From NCBI GenBank assembly GCA_937928685.1, contig CALGJU010000142.1, positions 1-37,827 of the forward strand: a stretch of 37,827 bases of DNA, read 5' to 3'. This stretch comes from an uncultured Granulosicoccaceae bacterium. Lineage in GTDB: Bacteria > Pseudomonadota > Gammaproteobacteria > Granulosicoccales > Granulosicoccaceae. The number at the start of each line of letters is the position of its first letter. Position 1 is the first letter of the stretch. The translations under genes and the position numbers were made by a program. Shown one piece after another: positions 27,300 to 36,218 of the stretch. The notes below the pieces were generated by a model. That model worked only from the letters and a program-made list of their open reading frames with translations, searched no databases and was not told the origin of the DNA.

Positions 27300-27899
27300 T
27301 TATTCAGCCTTAAACATTTCAGCTTGAATTTCCAGCTTGACGTCATCACTGATATACGGCGCGTTCGCACCCAAACCCCAGTCAGAACGCTTCAACCCAC
27401 CTACAGCAGTGATGCCCACTACCGGCTTCTTGTTCATTGGATGCATCATCGCGTTATTCACCGTAACAACCAGCATAACCGGTTTGGTAGTGTCTTTAAT
27501 GGTTAAGTCACCGGTGAGATTAAAAGTGCCATCCGCATTAGCAGATACTTCTGATGTAGCAAACGTAATCATTGGATTTTTTGCAGCATCAAACCACTTT
27601 GGGCTGGTGATGTGTTCATGGAAAATTTCAGAACCAGTATCAATACTGTCAGTGGTGATTTCAACATCCACTTTAGTATTAACCGGATTGGCAGTATCAA
27701 GATCCATCGCAATTTTAAATTCATCAAACGAAAGCGTCGGATTAGACAGACCCAGATGGTTATACTGCAGGTTAATATAGGCGTGCGTGGGATCAACAAA
27801 ATACTTCCCGGAAGGCACGACAGTGAGATCTGCAGCACTGGCTACCGAGGTCAATAAGGTTGAAGCGAGAATTAGGGTGGAGAATTTCATGTCAAGCAC
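27300..27899 (-). CDS. YceI-family periplasmic protein
   Basis: Signal peptide; YFVDPTHAYINLQYNHLG, FDAAKNPMITFATSEV, GDLTIKDTTKPVMLVVTVN, RSDWGLGA. Confidence 0.93.
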   Translation of the reverse strand: MLDMKFSTLILASTLLTSVASAADLTVVPSGKYFVDPTHAYINLQYNHLGLSNPTLSFDEFKIAMDLDTANPVNTKVDVEITTDSIDTGSEIFHEHITSPKWFDAAKNPMITFATSEVSANADGTFNLTGDLTIKDTTKPVMLVVTVNNAMMHPMNKKPVVGITAVGGLKRSDWGLGANAPYISDDVKLEIQAEMFKAE

Positions 27900-28306
27900 C
27901 TTTTACGGATAAAGAATGAGGAATAAGAACGCGATTCTTGGACAGTATTTTTTGGATACGGTTCACTGTGTGGTGTAACGCCGGCAATGAAAGTCTGATG
28001 AGCCAGCAAACCTGACCACATCACACTCTGAATTTCACAGCAGCCCACTCAGATCAAAGTCGTTGCAGCTTACAATCTTATACGGCTATGCTAATTAGAA
28101 CAGATAAATTTAATTGAATATATTGTTTAACAAATTAGAACCCGCCCAGGATTCGATGATGGCAGCCGCGGCGCGGAATCTCCTCGCGCAGACCATAATA
28201 TTGCTGCGATAGGTAGTTCCTCATGGTTGACTTGTTTCCTCACCAAAGCCGGGCGCACCAGATCGCTGAACACCAGAGTTGACAGAACAATTAAGGACGA
28301 ACATTC

Positions 28307-29206
28307 ATGATCACTGAAGCTGAAATTGACCAGTACCACCGCGATGGTGTCTTGTTTGTCGACAATGCACTCACCAATGAACAGCTTCAAGAACTTCAAT
28401 CGGTGACCGCGAACCTTATCGAAAAATCTGGCCGGATCACGCAAAGCAATGATCAATATGACCTTGATGCCGGACACAGTGCAACGAGGCCAAGATTGAC
28501 GCGTATCAAACTACCGCACCTACTCGATCCGATATTCTGGCAAATCGTCAGAAGCAAACAGGTCCTTGATCTGATTAAACCACTGATTAACTCTGAAGAC
28601 ATCAGACTACACACAAGCAAGCTAAACACCAAAGAACCACAAGGTGGCCAGGCAGTGGAGTGGCATCAGGACTGGGCTTTCTACCCGCACACCAATGATG
28701 ACATGCTCGCCATCGGCATCCTTTTGGAGGACGTGACGGAAGACAACGGCCCCCTGTTAGCTATTCCCGGAACCCATCGCGGGCCAATACTGGATCACAG
28801 CAAAGACGGAATATTCTGTGGCGCGATAGATCCGCAAGATCCATTATTCACCCCCGAAAAGGCACTAACGCTCACCGGCCGGGCTGGCAGTTTAAGCATT
28901 CATCACGTGCGAACCTTACACGGCTCTGCACCAAATCTTTCTGACCGGGCGCGCAAGATACTGTTCTTTGAATGCGGTGCCGCAGACGCCTGGCCAATCA
29001 ATGGAAACAGCAGTACCTACACTGGAATGTCACAGGAAGCACTGTGGTTAAAGATGCAAGACAACATCATTTGCGGCCAACAGACACGTCAGGCTCGACT
29101 TAAAGACACTCCGGTACTGATGCCACTAGCACCACCACCGGACCCCACCTCTATTTTCAAGGTGCAACAAAGCGGTGGTGCAGTGAGTGCTTTTATAAAA
29201 GATTAA
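28307..29206 (+). CDS. Phytanoyl-CoA dioxygenase (PhyH)-family protein
   Basis: AVEWHQDWAFYPH (HxD), PLLAIPGTHRG, IHHVRTLHGSAPNLSDRARKILFFE. Confidence 0.92.
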   Translation: MITEAEIDQYHRDGVLFVDNALTNEQLQELQSVTANLIEKSGRITQSNDQYDLDAGHSATRPRLTRIKLPHLLDPIFWQIVRSKQVLDLIKPLINSEDIRLHTSKLNTKEPQGGQAVEWHQDWAFYPHTNDDMLAIGILLEDVTEDNGPLLAIPGTHRGPILDHSKDGIFCGAIDPQDPLFTPEKALTLTGRAGSLSIHHVRTLHGSAPNLSDRARKILFFECGAADAWPINGNSSTYTGMSQEALWLKMQDNIICGQQTRQARLKDTPVLMPLAPPPDPTSIFKVQQSGGAVSAFIKD

Positions 29207-29278
29207 ATGGACAAAATGAAGTCCCAGCCGCCCCGCCCGAAACGCAAAGCGCACTTTGCCCATATGGCCAACACAATC

Positions 29279-31552
29279 TCAACGAGTTACTGACACCTCC
29301 CGGACACAGCGTAGAATTTCCTCGGCGGTCGCCGGAGCGTTCAACGCCGGGAAGTGCTGATAGTCACCCGCTGCCGCAACGGCATCGCGAATAGCGCACC
29401 AGACAGACAGCGCCAACATCAACGGTGGCTCACCGACCGCTTTAGAGCGCATTACCGTCGGCGCCGGGTTAGGGCAGCCCGTCAATAGCTGTACATTGAA
29501 CTCATGCGGCGCATCGCCGATCGCCGGAATTTTATAAGTAGCGGGTCCATCAGAAAGCAAGCGCCCGTCAGCATTCCATTTAAGCTCTTCAGTCGTTAAC
29601 CACCCCACCCCTTGAATAAACCCACCTTCAATTTGACCAATATCTATCGCCGGGTTAATAGAATTGCCAACGTCGTGAATGATGTCAGTACGCAGGATTT
29701 TCGATTCACCTGTCAGAGTATCGATAACCACTTCACTCACTGCCGCACCATTCGCATAATAAAGAAAAGGCCTGCCCTTAGCGTTCTCGCGATCGTAGTA
29801 GATCTCTGGTGTTTTATAAAACCCTGTCGCTGACAACGATACTCTGGCTATCCATGCAGAGTTAGCAAGCTCTGCCCAGCTCATGGCCGGCGCATCGGAA
29901 ATCGCAACACCAGTTGAGTGGAAAGACACAGCATCAGCCTCACAACCGGTGGAATTGACAATATGATCTAATAACCTTTGTTTAATTTTACGGGCCGCGA
30001 CCAAAGCTGCCATACCATTGAGATCAGAACCCGAGGATGCAGCCGTGGCAGAAGTATTGGGCACCTTGTCAGTACGGGTGGCTGATATTTTCATGGCACT
30101 TACCGGCAAACCCAGCTCATCTGATACCACCTGCGCGACTTTCATAAAAAGCCCCTGCCCCATTTCTATGCCACCGTGATTCAGATGCAGCGTACCATCG
30201 GTGTAGAGATGTAGCAGCGCCCCGGCTTGGTTTAAATGGGTGGCCGTAAACGATATACCAAATTTCACTGGCGTTAATGAAATGCCTTTTTTCAGTATCG
30301 GGTTACTTTTATTAAAGGCCCGAATAGATGCCCGTCTACGTCGATAATCAGAAGATACCTCAAGTGACTCTACCATCTTCGGCACAGTGAAATCAGTGAC
30401 CGCCTGGTGGTAGGGAGTTAACTCCCCTTCAGAATAAAAATTCTGCTTTCGAACATCAAGCGGATCTTTATTCAAGGCAAAAGCAATTGCGTCTATAACT
30501 GCCTCAGCAGCCAGCATTCCCTGGGGACCCCCAAAGCCTCTGAATGCTGTATTACTCACTGTATGAGTTTTGCAACGCAAACCATCAATCAACACATTAG
30601 GATAGTAGTAAGCGTTATCACAGTGAAACATCGCGCGATCAACAATCGCGTCAGACAAATCAGGGGAAGAACCACAGTTACCGGCCAACGTATAGCGAAT
30701 TGAATTAATGCAACCATCACTATCAAAAGCCACATCATAGTCATTGATAAACTCGTGACGTTTACCCGTCATCACCATATCGTCCCGGCGTGACAATCGA
30801 CAAATCGTCTTACAATGGTTGCGCTGTGCAAACAATGCCGCAAAACAACAACAAGCGTTTGCATGCGTCTCTTTACCACCGAATCCGCCTCCTAAACGGC
30901 GAGTTTCAAGCAACACATCTTTCATTGCTATGTTCAGCACTTCCGCGACGAGCTTTTGAGCTTCTGTCGGGTTTTGATTTGAACTTAACAAATGAATACC
31001 ACCATCTTCGTCAACGCTGGCGGCGGCCACCTGACCTTCAAGATAAAAGTGCTCTTGCCCGCCCACTGTCACGTTACCGGCCAGACGATGCGGGCCATTC
31101 TCTAAAGCCTGCATTGCCTCGCCACGCTTCATTTGATGTGGCGGCCTGACGTAAAACTCTTTTTCAATCGCCTCTGTTAATTGCAGGACAGGTTTATCTT
31201 TGATGTATTTAACTTTTGCGAGTTTAACGGCACGACGAGCCTGAGCCTGCGTATCTGCCATCACCGCAAATACGGCTTGCCCGTAAAATTCGATTTGCTC
31301 AGAAGTTAACAGAGGATCCCCTTTAAACACCGGACCAATATCAACATGGCCCGGAATATCATCCACCGTGATAACGTCTATCACACCCGGACTGTTTCGA
31401 ACGCCACTAAGATCCATCGATACAATCTTTCCATAGGCAATCGCACTGCCACCAATAGCTATATGCTTGCAACCCATGTCGATAGCATCATCAACATACC
31501 GGGCAGAGCCAGATACATGCTTCACTGCACTGTCGTGAGCTTTAGCAGCCAT
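29279..31552 (-). CDS. xdhB: Xanthine dehydrogenase, molybdopterin-binding subunit
   Basis: GQEHFYLEGQVAAA, RRLGGGFGGKE, NTAFRGFGGPQGM, GGIEMGQGLFMKVAQ, VGEPPLMLALSVWCAIRDAV. Overlaps xdhA by 11 bp. Confidence 0.95.
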   Translation of the reverse strand: MAAKAHDSAVKHVSGSARYVDDAIDMGCKHIAIGGSAIAYGKIVSMDLSGVRNSPGVIDVITVDDIPGHVDIGPVFKGDPLLTSEQIEFYGQAVFAVMADTQAQARRAVKLAKVKYIKDKPVLQLTEAIEKEFYVRPPHQMKRGEAMQALENGPHRLAGNVTVGGQEHFYLEGQVAAASVDEDGGIHLLSSNQNPTEAQKLVAEVLNIAMKDVLLETRRLGGGFGGKETHANACCCFAALFAQRNHCKTICRLSRRDDMVMTGKRHEFINDYDVAFDSDGCINSIRYTLAGNCGSSPDLSDAIVDRAMFHCDNAYYYPNVLIDGLRCKTHTVSNTAFRGFGGPQGMLAAEAVIDAIAFALNKDPLDVRKQNFYSEGELTPYHQAVTDFTVPKMVESLEVSSDYRRRRASIRAFNKSNPILKKGISLTPVKFGISFTATHLNQAGALLHLYTDGTLHLNHGGIEMGQGLFMKVAQVVSDELGLPVSAMKISATRTDKVPNTSATAASSGSDLNGMAALVAARKIKQRLLDHIVNSTGCEADAVSFHSTGVAISDAPAMSWAELANSAWIARVSLSATGFYKTPEIYYDRENAKGRPFLYYANGAAVSEVVIDTLTGESKILRTDIIHDVGNSINPAIDIGQIEGGFIQGVGWLTTEELKWNADGRLLSDGPATYKIPAIGDAPHEFNVQLLTGCPNPAPTVMRSKAVGEPPLMLALSVWCAIRDAVAAAGDYQHFPALNAPATAEEILRCVREVSVTR

Positions 31553-33023
31553 GAGCAGTTACGCGTGTTGCCACTTCTGGTGAATATATTTCACTGGACA
31601 ATCGAATCAGCAGGTTTTCACACACTTGCATTCGGTAAGCCGCACTCGCACGAACATCATCAATCGGTGTGAAGTCCTGCTTTAGTGCCTGACGAGCTTC
31701 TTCTATACACGACTTATCCAATACCCTGCCAATGAGCACCGCTTCAAGTGTCGCTGCCCGCTTAGGAATTTCTGCCATTCCACCGAAGCCAGTAGACGCT
31801 CGAACAATTGTCTCTCCTTCCAAAACTAAATGAATAGCGGCACAGACAGCAGAGATATCATCATCAAGCCGCTTACTTATTTTGTAAAACTTGTTTATCA
31901 CCCGCTGCGACTTATCAGTAGCGTCGAAAACATTGCGAGGAATAGAGAATTCACGAACAAACTCATCTGCCTGCATCGATGTGTTTTTGTATGAGACAAA
32001 GAATTCCTCTGCACTGATGCTTCGCTGACCCCGTAGTGATTGCAAAACGACCGATGCGTTCAACGCGATAAGCACAGGAGGTAAATCTCCAACCGGAGAA
32101 GCATTGGCAAAATTCCCACCGACTGTGGCTTGATTACGGACCTGCGTTCCACCAAAGCGCACCAGCAGCTCTTCAAGATCGGGACACAAAGCGGTAATTC
32201 GCTTGCGAAACTCAGTAAGGCTGAGCCCGGCACCGAATCTAATAAGCTCTGGTTCAACGTTAAAAAACTTAAGCTCTGCAATTTCTCCAATCATAATAAT
32301 TTGATCAAGGGAGTCCAGATTTTGAGTTACACGTAGCGCGAGGTCTGTACCACCAGACAATAACAATGCCGTTGGATAGTCTGCCCGGAGCTGACATAGC
32401 TCTGCTACCGTGTGAGGCCGAAAGAATCCATTACAGTTTTTATCTGACAATTCTGTCTCTGTAATTTCTTTTAACAGTGCAAGCGTTGCCGTCTTGTTGC
32501 GACTGAACTTATCGTCTTCACCAGCCCTCCTCATCGCTTGCTCAGCTGCATCAACAATCGGTCGATAGCCCGTACAGCGACACAAGTTGCCGCCCAACTG
32601 TTGGTCAATGAATTCACGGTCAGGTTGTTGTGTCGGGGGGTTCTGCATGGCGGAAAAAATAGACATCACAAACCCGGGCGTACAGAACCCGCACTGCGAG
32701 CCATGGCAATCCACCATCGACTGCTGTGACGGGTGCAGAGTGTGTTGATCAGCTAAATTTTCAACAGTGATTAATTGCTTGCCCTGTAACGCGCCTGCAA
32801 ACGTTATACAACTGTTTACCGAACGGTATTGCAGCTCCTCTGCACCGGTATCGTTAACGATCCGTTCGGCCAACACCACTGTGCATGCACCGCAATCACC
32901 TGAGGCACATCCCTCTTTGGTGCCACACAATTGCTTGTGCTCCCTTAGATAATCGAGAACCGTCAGGTCAGCTGCGAGAGCGGGCTCTTCAATAATATGA
33001 TCGTTGTATAGGTATCGCAGCAC
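31542..33023 (-). CDS. xdhA: Xanthine dehydrogenase, FAD/[2Fe-2S] small subunit
   Basis: LCGTKEGCASGDCGACTVVL, CGFCTPGFVMS, GNLCRCTGYRPIVDA; FAD region LLSGGTDLALRVTQ, GGTQVRNQATVGGNFANASPVGD. Confidence 0.95.
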   Translation of the reverse strand: MLRYLYNDHIIEEPALAADLTVLDYLREHKQLCGTKEGCASGDCGACTVVLAERIVNDTGAEELQYRSVNSCITFAGALQGKQLITVENLADQHTLHPSQQSMVDCHGSQCGFCTPGFVMSIFSAMQNPPTQQPDREFIDQQLGGNLCRCTGYRPIVDAAEQAMRRAGEDDKFSRNKTATLALLKEITETELSDKNCNGFFRPHTVAELCQLRADYPTALLLSGGTDLALRVTQNLDSLDQIIMIGEIAELKFFNVEPELIRFGAGLSLTEFRKRITALCPDLEELLVRFGGTQVRNQATVGGNFANASPVGDLPPVLIALNASVVLQSLRGQRSISAEEFFVSYKNTSMQADEFVREFSIPRNVFDATDKSQRVINKFYKISKRLDDDISAVCAAIHLVLEGETIVRASTGFGGMAEIPKRAATLEAVLIGRVLDKSCIEEARQALKQDFTPIDDVRASAAYRMQVCENLLIRLSSEIYSPEVATRVTAHGC

Positions 33024-33114
33024 TTGGTATCCGGATTGTGCACATTACTGCTAAAGTGTAGTACCGCAAAACATCAGACACCAATACGATCAAGTTATAT
33101 AGTTTCAGAGGGAA

Positions 33115-33327
33115 TCACTGCTGGGGAAATTTGCCGACCGGCAGAGCAGTGGCTGAGGAGAAATCATCCACAAGCCAATCGAGCTGCAAATCAGCTTCAT
33201 CAAGATTCACTCGAAGACGCAAAGCGCCCGGGCTTTTAGTCTCAGCGAGCTTGACCAGATCTTGCAGCGACTTTGCATGCAATACTACCGACTGATTTTT
33301 ACCTACGATCAGATTGCCTTTAAGCAT
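33115..33327 (-). CDS. Small hypothetical protein (about 70 aa)
   Basis: Track ORF extends to 33393. The ATG at 33327 (MLKGNLIVGKNQSVVLHAKSLQDLVKLAETKSPGALRLRVNLDEADLQLDWLV) looks like the likelier start. Confidence 0.45.
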   Translation of the reverse strand: MLKGNLIVGKNQSVVLHAKSLQDLVKLAETKSPGALRLRVNLDEADLQLDWLVDDFSSATALPVGKFPQQ

Positions 33328-33483
33328 TGTTATTCTCCACCAATGTCCGGAGACTAAACAATCAGGCACTGCAAAGTCACGATCGTTACCCACAGACTGT
33401 GAATAAGATCACGCCGCAGGAAAACCAGAGGATACCCAGGGAACTTCAGTTGACAGGAGACGACATTAAAAGTCGTGCAAAAC

Positions 33484-34248
33484 CTACCGCTGCGGATTGC
33501 TCACCAAGCGGCCGAAAATCCAGCCCGTGATGCCTGAATCGACCGCGGTGACGTTAACCCACCCGCCCTGACGACCGATCTCACTCAATTCATCACCACG
33601 CTCGACCTGCACCAGAATTGAATAGCCATTGCCCGGCCCCTTGCGTAAGTTAACCACCTCAGCATCAACGTACAGCATCTCGCCGAAACTGACATCCGGG
33701 CCAGATGAAGTACCAATCACTACCGGGGTAACGACTCTGTCATCCACAGTCACGATAGTGAAAGTATTTTCTGCGGGCTCAGCGGCTGTGGTAACCACCG
33801 ACGTAATTGGATCTTCAGCGTCTACCGCACTGGAAGCGGCAGTGCTACTTTCAATAGCAGTGGGTGTTGCCTCTACTATGCGTCCGATCTTGCTGCTGCC
33901 CGGCAAATACCAAAAAGCGAAATATCCACCAATTGCCATAATCGACAATACCGCAAGCCCACGCCCCCAGACACCAGCCGCACTGACCAGGTCGCCGTCT
34001 TCACCTGGCCCCAACAACAACCGGCTACCAGATTGACGCATACGATCATTGTGCATTTTTACAAATACAAGGCCGGTAATAATGGCAATTGGCCAAACCA
34101 CAAGCGCGGCCATTGAGCCAAGTTCTGTAAAATACAGCACAGCGAACACGAGTGTTAGAAACACTGCAGCGGCAACACTACTATAGATAAGCCCCAACGG
34201 CCCAAGGACCAGGGTCATAGCGAATTGTGTAGACAGCGATTTCAACAT
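33484..34248 (-). CDS. Membrane protein with C-terminal bacterial SH3-like domain
   Basis: Two N-terminal TM segments; SH3-like VDAEVVNLRKGPGNGYSILVQVERGDELSEIGRQGGWVNVTAVDSGITGWIFGRLV. Start trimmed from 34467 to the ATG at 34248 (MLKSLSTQFAMTLVLG). Confidence 0.82.
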   Translation of the reverse strand: MLKSLSTQFAMTLVLGPLGLIYSSVAAAVFLTLVFAVLYFTELGSMAALVVWPIAIITGLVFVKMHNDRMRQSGSRLLLGPGEDGDLVSAAGVWGRGLAVLSIMAIGGYFAFWYLPGSSKIGRIVEATPTAIESSTAASSAVDAEDPITSVVTTAAEPAENTFTIVTVDDRVVTPVVIGTSSGPDVSFGEMLYVDAEVVNLRKGPGNGYSILVQVERGDELSEIGRQGGWVNVTAVDSGITGWIFGRLVSNPQR

Positions 34249-34510
34249 AACAAAGCTCTTGATACCAAAGCGACAGTCAGCGTAAAGGTGAGGTAGCGTA
34301 TGTTCAAAATCATACACAGTCACAGACGACCGTAAGTTGACGGAGGTCTGAAACACCTTTGACGTCTCACCCCACTGTTGCGACCAAAAAACCGCTTTCT
34401 TTACCCAGCCGACAGACCTGCCAGAACCACACACCTGACACCGCCCGATTCCGCAAATCGGCTGCAACCTATTGGGAATTCAGCTTGTTCTCAACTACCT
34501 TTAAGGTTTA

Positions 34511-34528
34511 GTGTGATCAAAATCACAC
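34511..34528. promoter_or_regulatory. CRP-like palindrome GTGTGAT-CAAA-ATCACAC (TGTGA-N6-TCACA)
   Basis: Direct reading; both CRP/Vfr consensus half-sites are perfect; ends 13 bp before the ATG at 34542. Confidence 0.6.
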
Positions 34529-34541
34529 GGAGACCGGCACA

Positions 34542-36092
34542 ATGCGACACCGATTATTGGCTACCTTTCTGCTCATTTTTCTGCCACTGAGCGCACATGC
34601 AGTGTATTTTCCAGACGGCATCGATTGGACTCACCCCTCCCAGAGTCGCTTCGTGCAATCGCTGTATCTCAACATGCTGGGCCGGGCTCCGGATCCATCA
34701 GAGACGCGACAACGAGTGAGAGATCTGAGAACCAACGACAATCGAACCGCTCGATTACGCATTTTTGAATCCATCAGCCAACTGCCCGAATACCAAAGCA
34801 TCTTTAACGATAACAGCCGATCCTGGCAGATATACCGAGCGCCTGACTACAATTACAACAATGGCGTCGGTTTCTGGCGATATGAAGCCGCCGCCAATGC
34901 ACCGGAAAACTTCCAAAACCTGCCTGGCAATCGAGCGTTCTCTGAAGCCATTGCACACAGCCTTGCCAATTATTACAACGCATTCTGCTATCGCGGTGAA
35001 CCTTGTATTAATAACCCCGAACTCGCTCGTGATCGCGGCTCCAATGTGCTTCCACAAACCACAAGCAGTCGAGCGCACGCCTGCGCAGACCCGACCAATC
35101 TGACCAGTCAGTACAAATGGGTCGCCATCAATGGCACCACCTACCCTCGCGGCATCGGTCGAAACACTATTTGCATGGAAGATTCTTATTATGAAACTGA
35201 CCAGCTGGCGTTGAAGCACTATCAGTGTGAAAGCGGCTTTGAAAATTGCCGTCGCAACCCTGACTTTGATATTCGCGCCAGCCGCGCCGGCACCGATAAC
35301 AACGGCAATGCATCACTATTCTTCCGCGATGGTTCACGACTGGCGGTAATGGAAGTGGATGCGGTACAAGACAACGCCGGTGTAATAGTTGATCCCCAAA
35401 CTGATTCAGAACTGCTATTCAATAGTAACGCTCACGAATGTGCTGACAACACCAAAACCACCAGCAGATTCACCTGGAAAGGCACCACCCGGACAGTCGA
35501 GTCAAAGGGCATCGGGGCAAACACTGTGTGCATGGAAAACTACTACTATGCGGTTGAAAGGCTCACCCTGGTGAGGCATCAATGCTCTACTGGCTTTACC
35601 GATTGCCAACCCGACCCGAAGAACAATATCAAGGCAGAACGCCGCACTCGAGTTGACGGCAACCCGGGGCTTCTATTTGCCAACGGCACAACACTTTCTT
35701 TAACCGCTCGCGGGGTATCACCCACGAATACAACTCTGACCGACGCAAATAACACCCGCCCAATCGGTGACATTCCTGTGGCCGAAACACAGCCACAGAT
35801 GCGAATTTATAACGGCAGTGATTGCGCAGATGCCACCAAGCGGGTGAGCCAGTTTAAGTGGAAAAGCAGTGGCTTAAACAGCTGGCCGGACGGGGTTGGC
35901 GGTCGATTTATCTGCCAGACGAATTCCTACTATGAAATCGAACAATCCAGACTCAGATACTATACTTGCGAAATTAACTACACCAATTGCCGAGCCAACC
36001 CTCGCAAGGATATCAATATCAGTCAAGTAAGCCAGGATGGCAGCATCTGGGCTCTGAGTAACGGCGACCAGCTAACTCTTATTAGCAAATAA
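34542..36092 (+). CDS. Secreted protein: DUF4214-like N-terminal segment plus three Cys-containing repeats
   Basis: Signal peptide MRHRLLATFLLIFLPLSAHA; FVQSLYLNMLGRAPDPSETRQRV...SISQLPEY (DUF4214-like); three repeats starting CADxT at 35082, 35439 and 35823. Confidence 0.8.
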   Translation: MRHRLLATFLLIFLPLSAHAVYFPDGIDWTHPSQSRFVQSLYLNMLGRAPDPSETRQRVRDLRTNDNRTARLRIFESISQLPEYQSIFNDNSRSWQIYRAPDYNYNNGVGFWRYEAAANAPENFQNLPGNRAFSEAIAHSLANYYNAFCYRGEPCINNPELARDRGSNVLPQTTSSRAHACADPTNLTSQYKWVAINGTTYPRGIGRNTICMEDSYYETDQLALKHYQCESGFENCRRNPDFDIRASRAGTDNNGNASLFFRDGSRLAVMEVDAVQDNAGVIVDPQTDSELLFNSNAHECADNTKTTSRFTWKGTTRTVESKGIGANTVCMENYYYAVERLTLVRHQCSTGFTDCQPDPKNNIKAERRTRVDGNPGLLFANGTTLSLTARGVSPTNTTLTDANNTRPIGDIPVAETQPQMRIYNGSDCADATKRVSQFKWKSSGLNSWPDGVGGRFICQTNSYYEIEQSRLRYYTCEINYTNCRANPRKDINISQVSQDGSIWALSNGDQLTLISK

Positions 36093-36168
36093 GACCACTG
36101 CAAAAACCAACCACAGCTCACAGTCCCAACAACTATAGAAAAGTAGTAGAATGCCCCACTAAAACCCC

Positions 36169-36193
36169 GGGCGCTGTTATCAACACAGCGCCC
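36169..36193 (+). other. Strong 9-bp GC-rich hairpin (GGGCGCTGT-tatcaac-ACAGCGCCC)
   Basis: Direct reading; no U-tract; ends 25 nt before the ABC-F ATG at 36219. Confidence 0.75.
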
Positions 36194-36218
36194 TTACTGA
36201 CCCCGCGAATCATAAGCC

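Noticed and set aside
28127-28477. 116-aa minus-strand ORF across the PhyH start
   Set aside because: Overlaps the well-supported PhyH gene at 28307 and has no motif; the 28090-28300 gap may hold a promoter but nothing specific was supported.
34755-35219. 154-aa antisense ORF in the Cys-repeat gene
   Set aside because: Antisense to a gene with a signal peptide and internal repeats; no domain.
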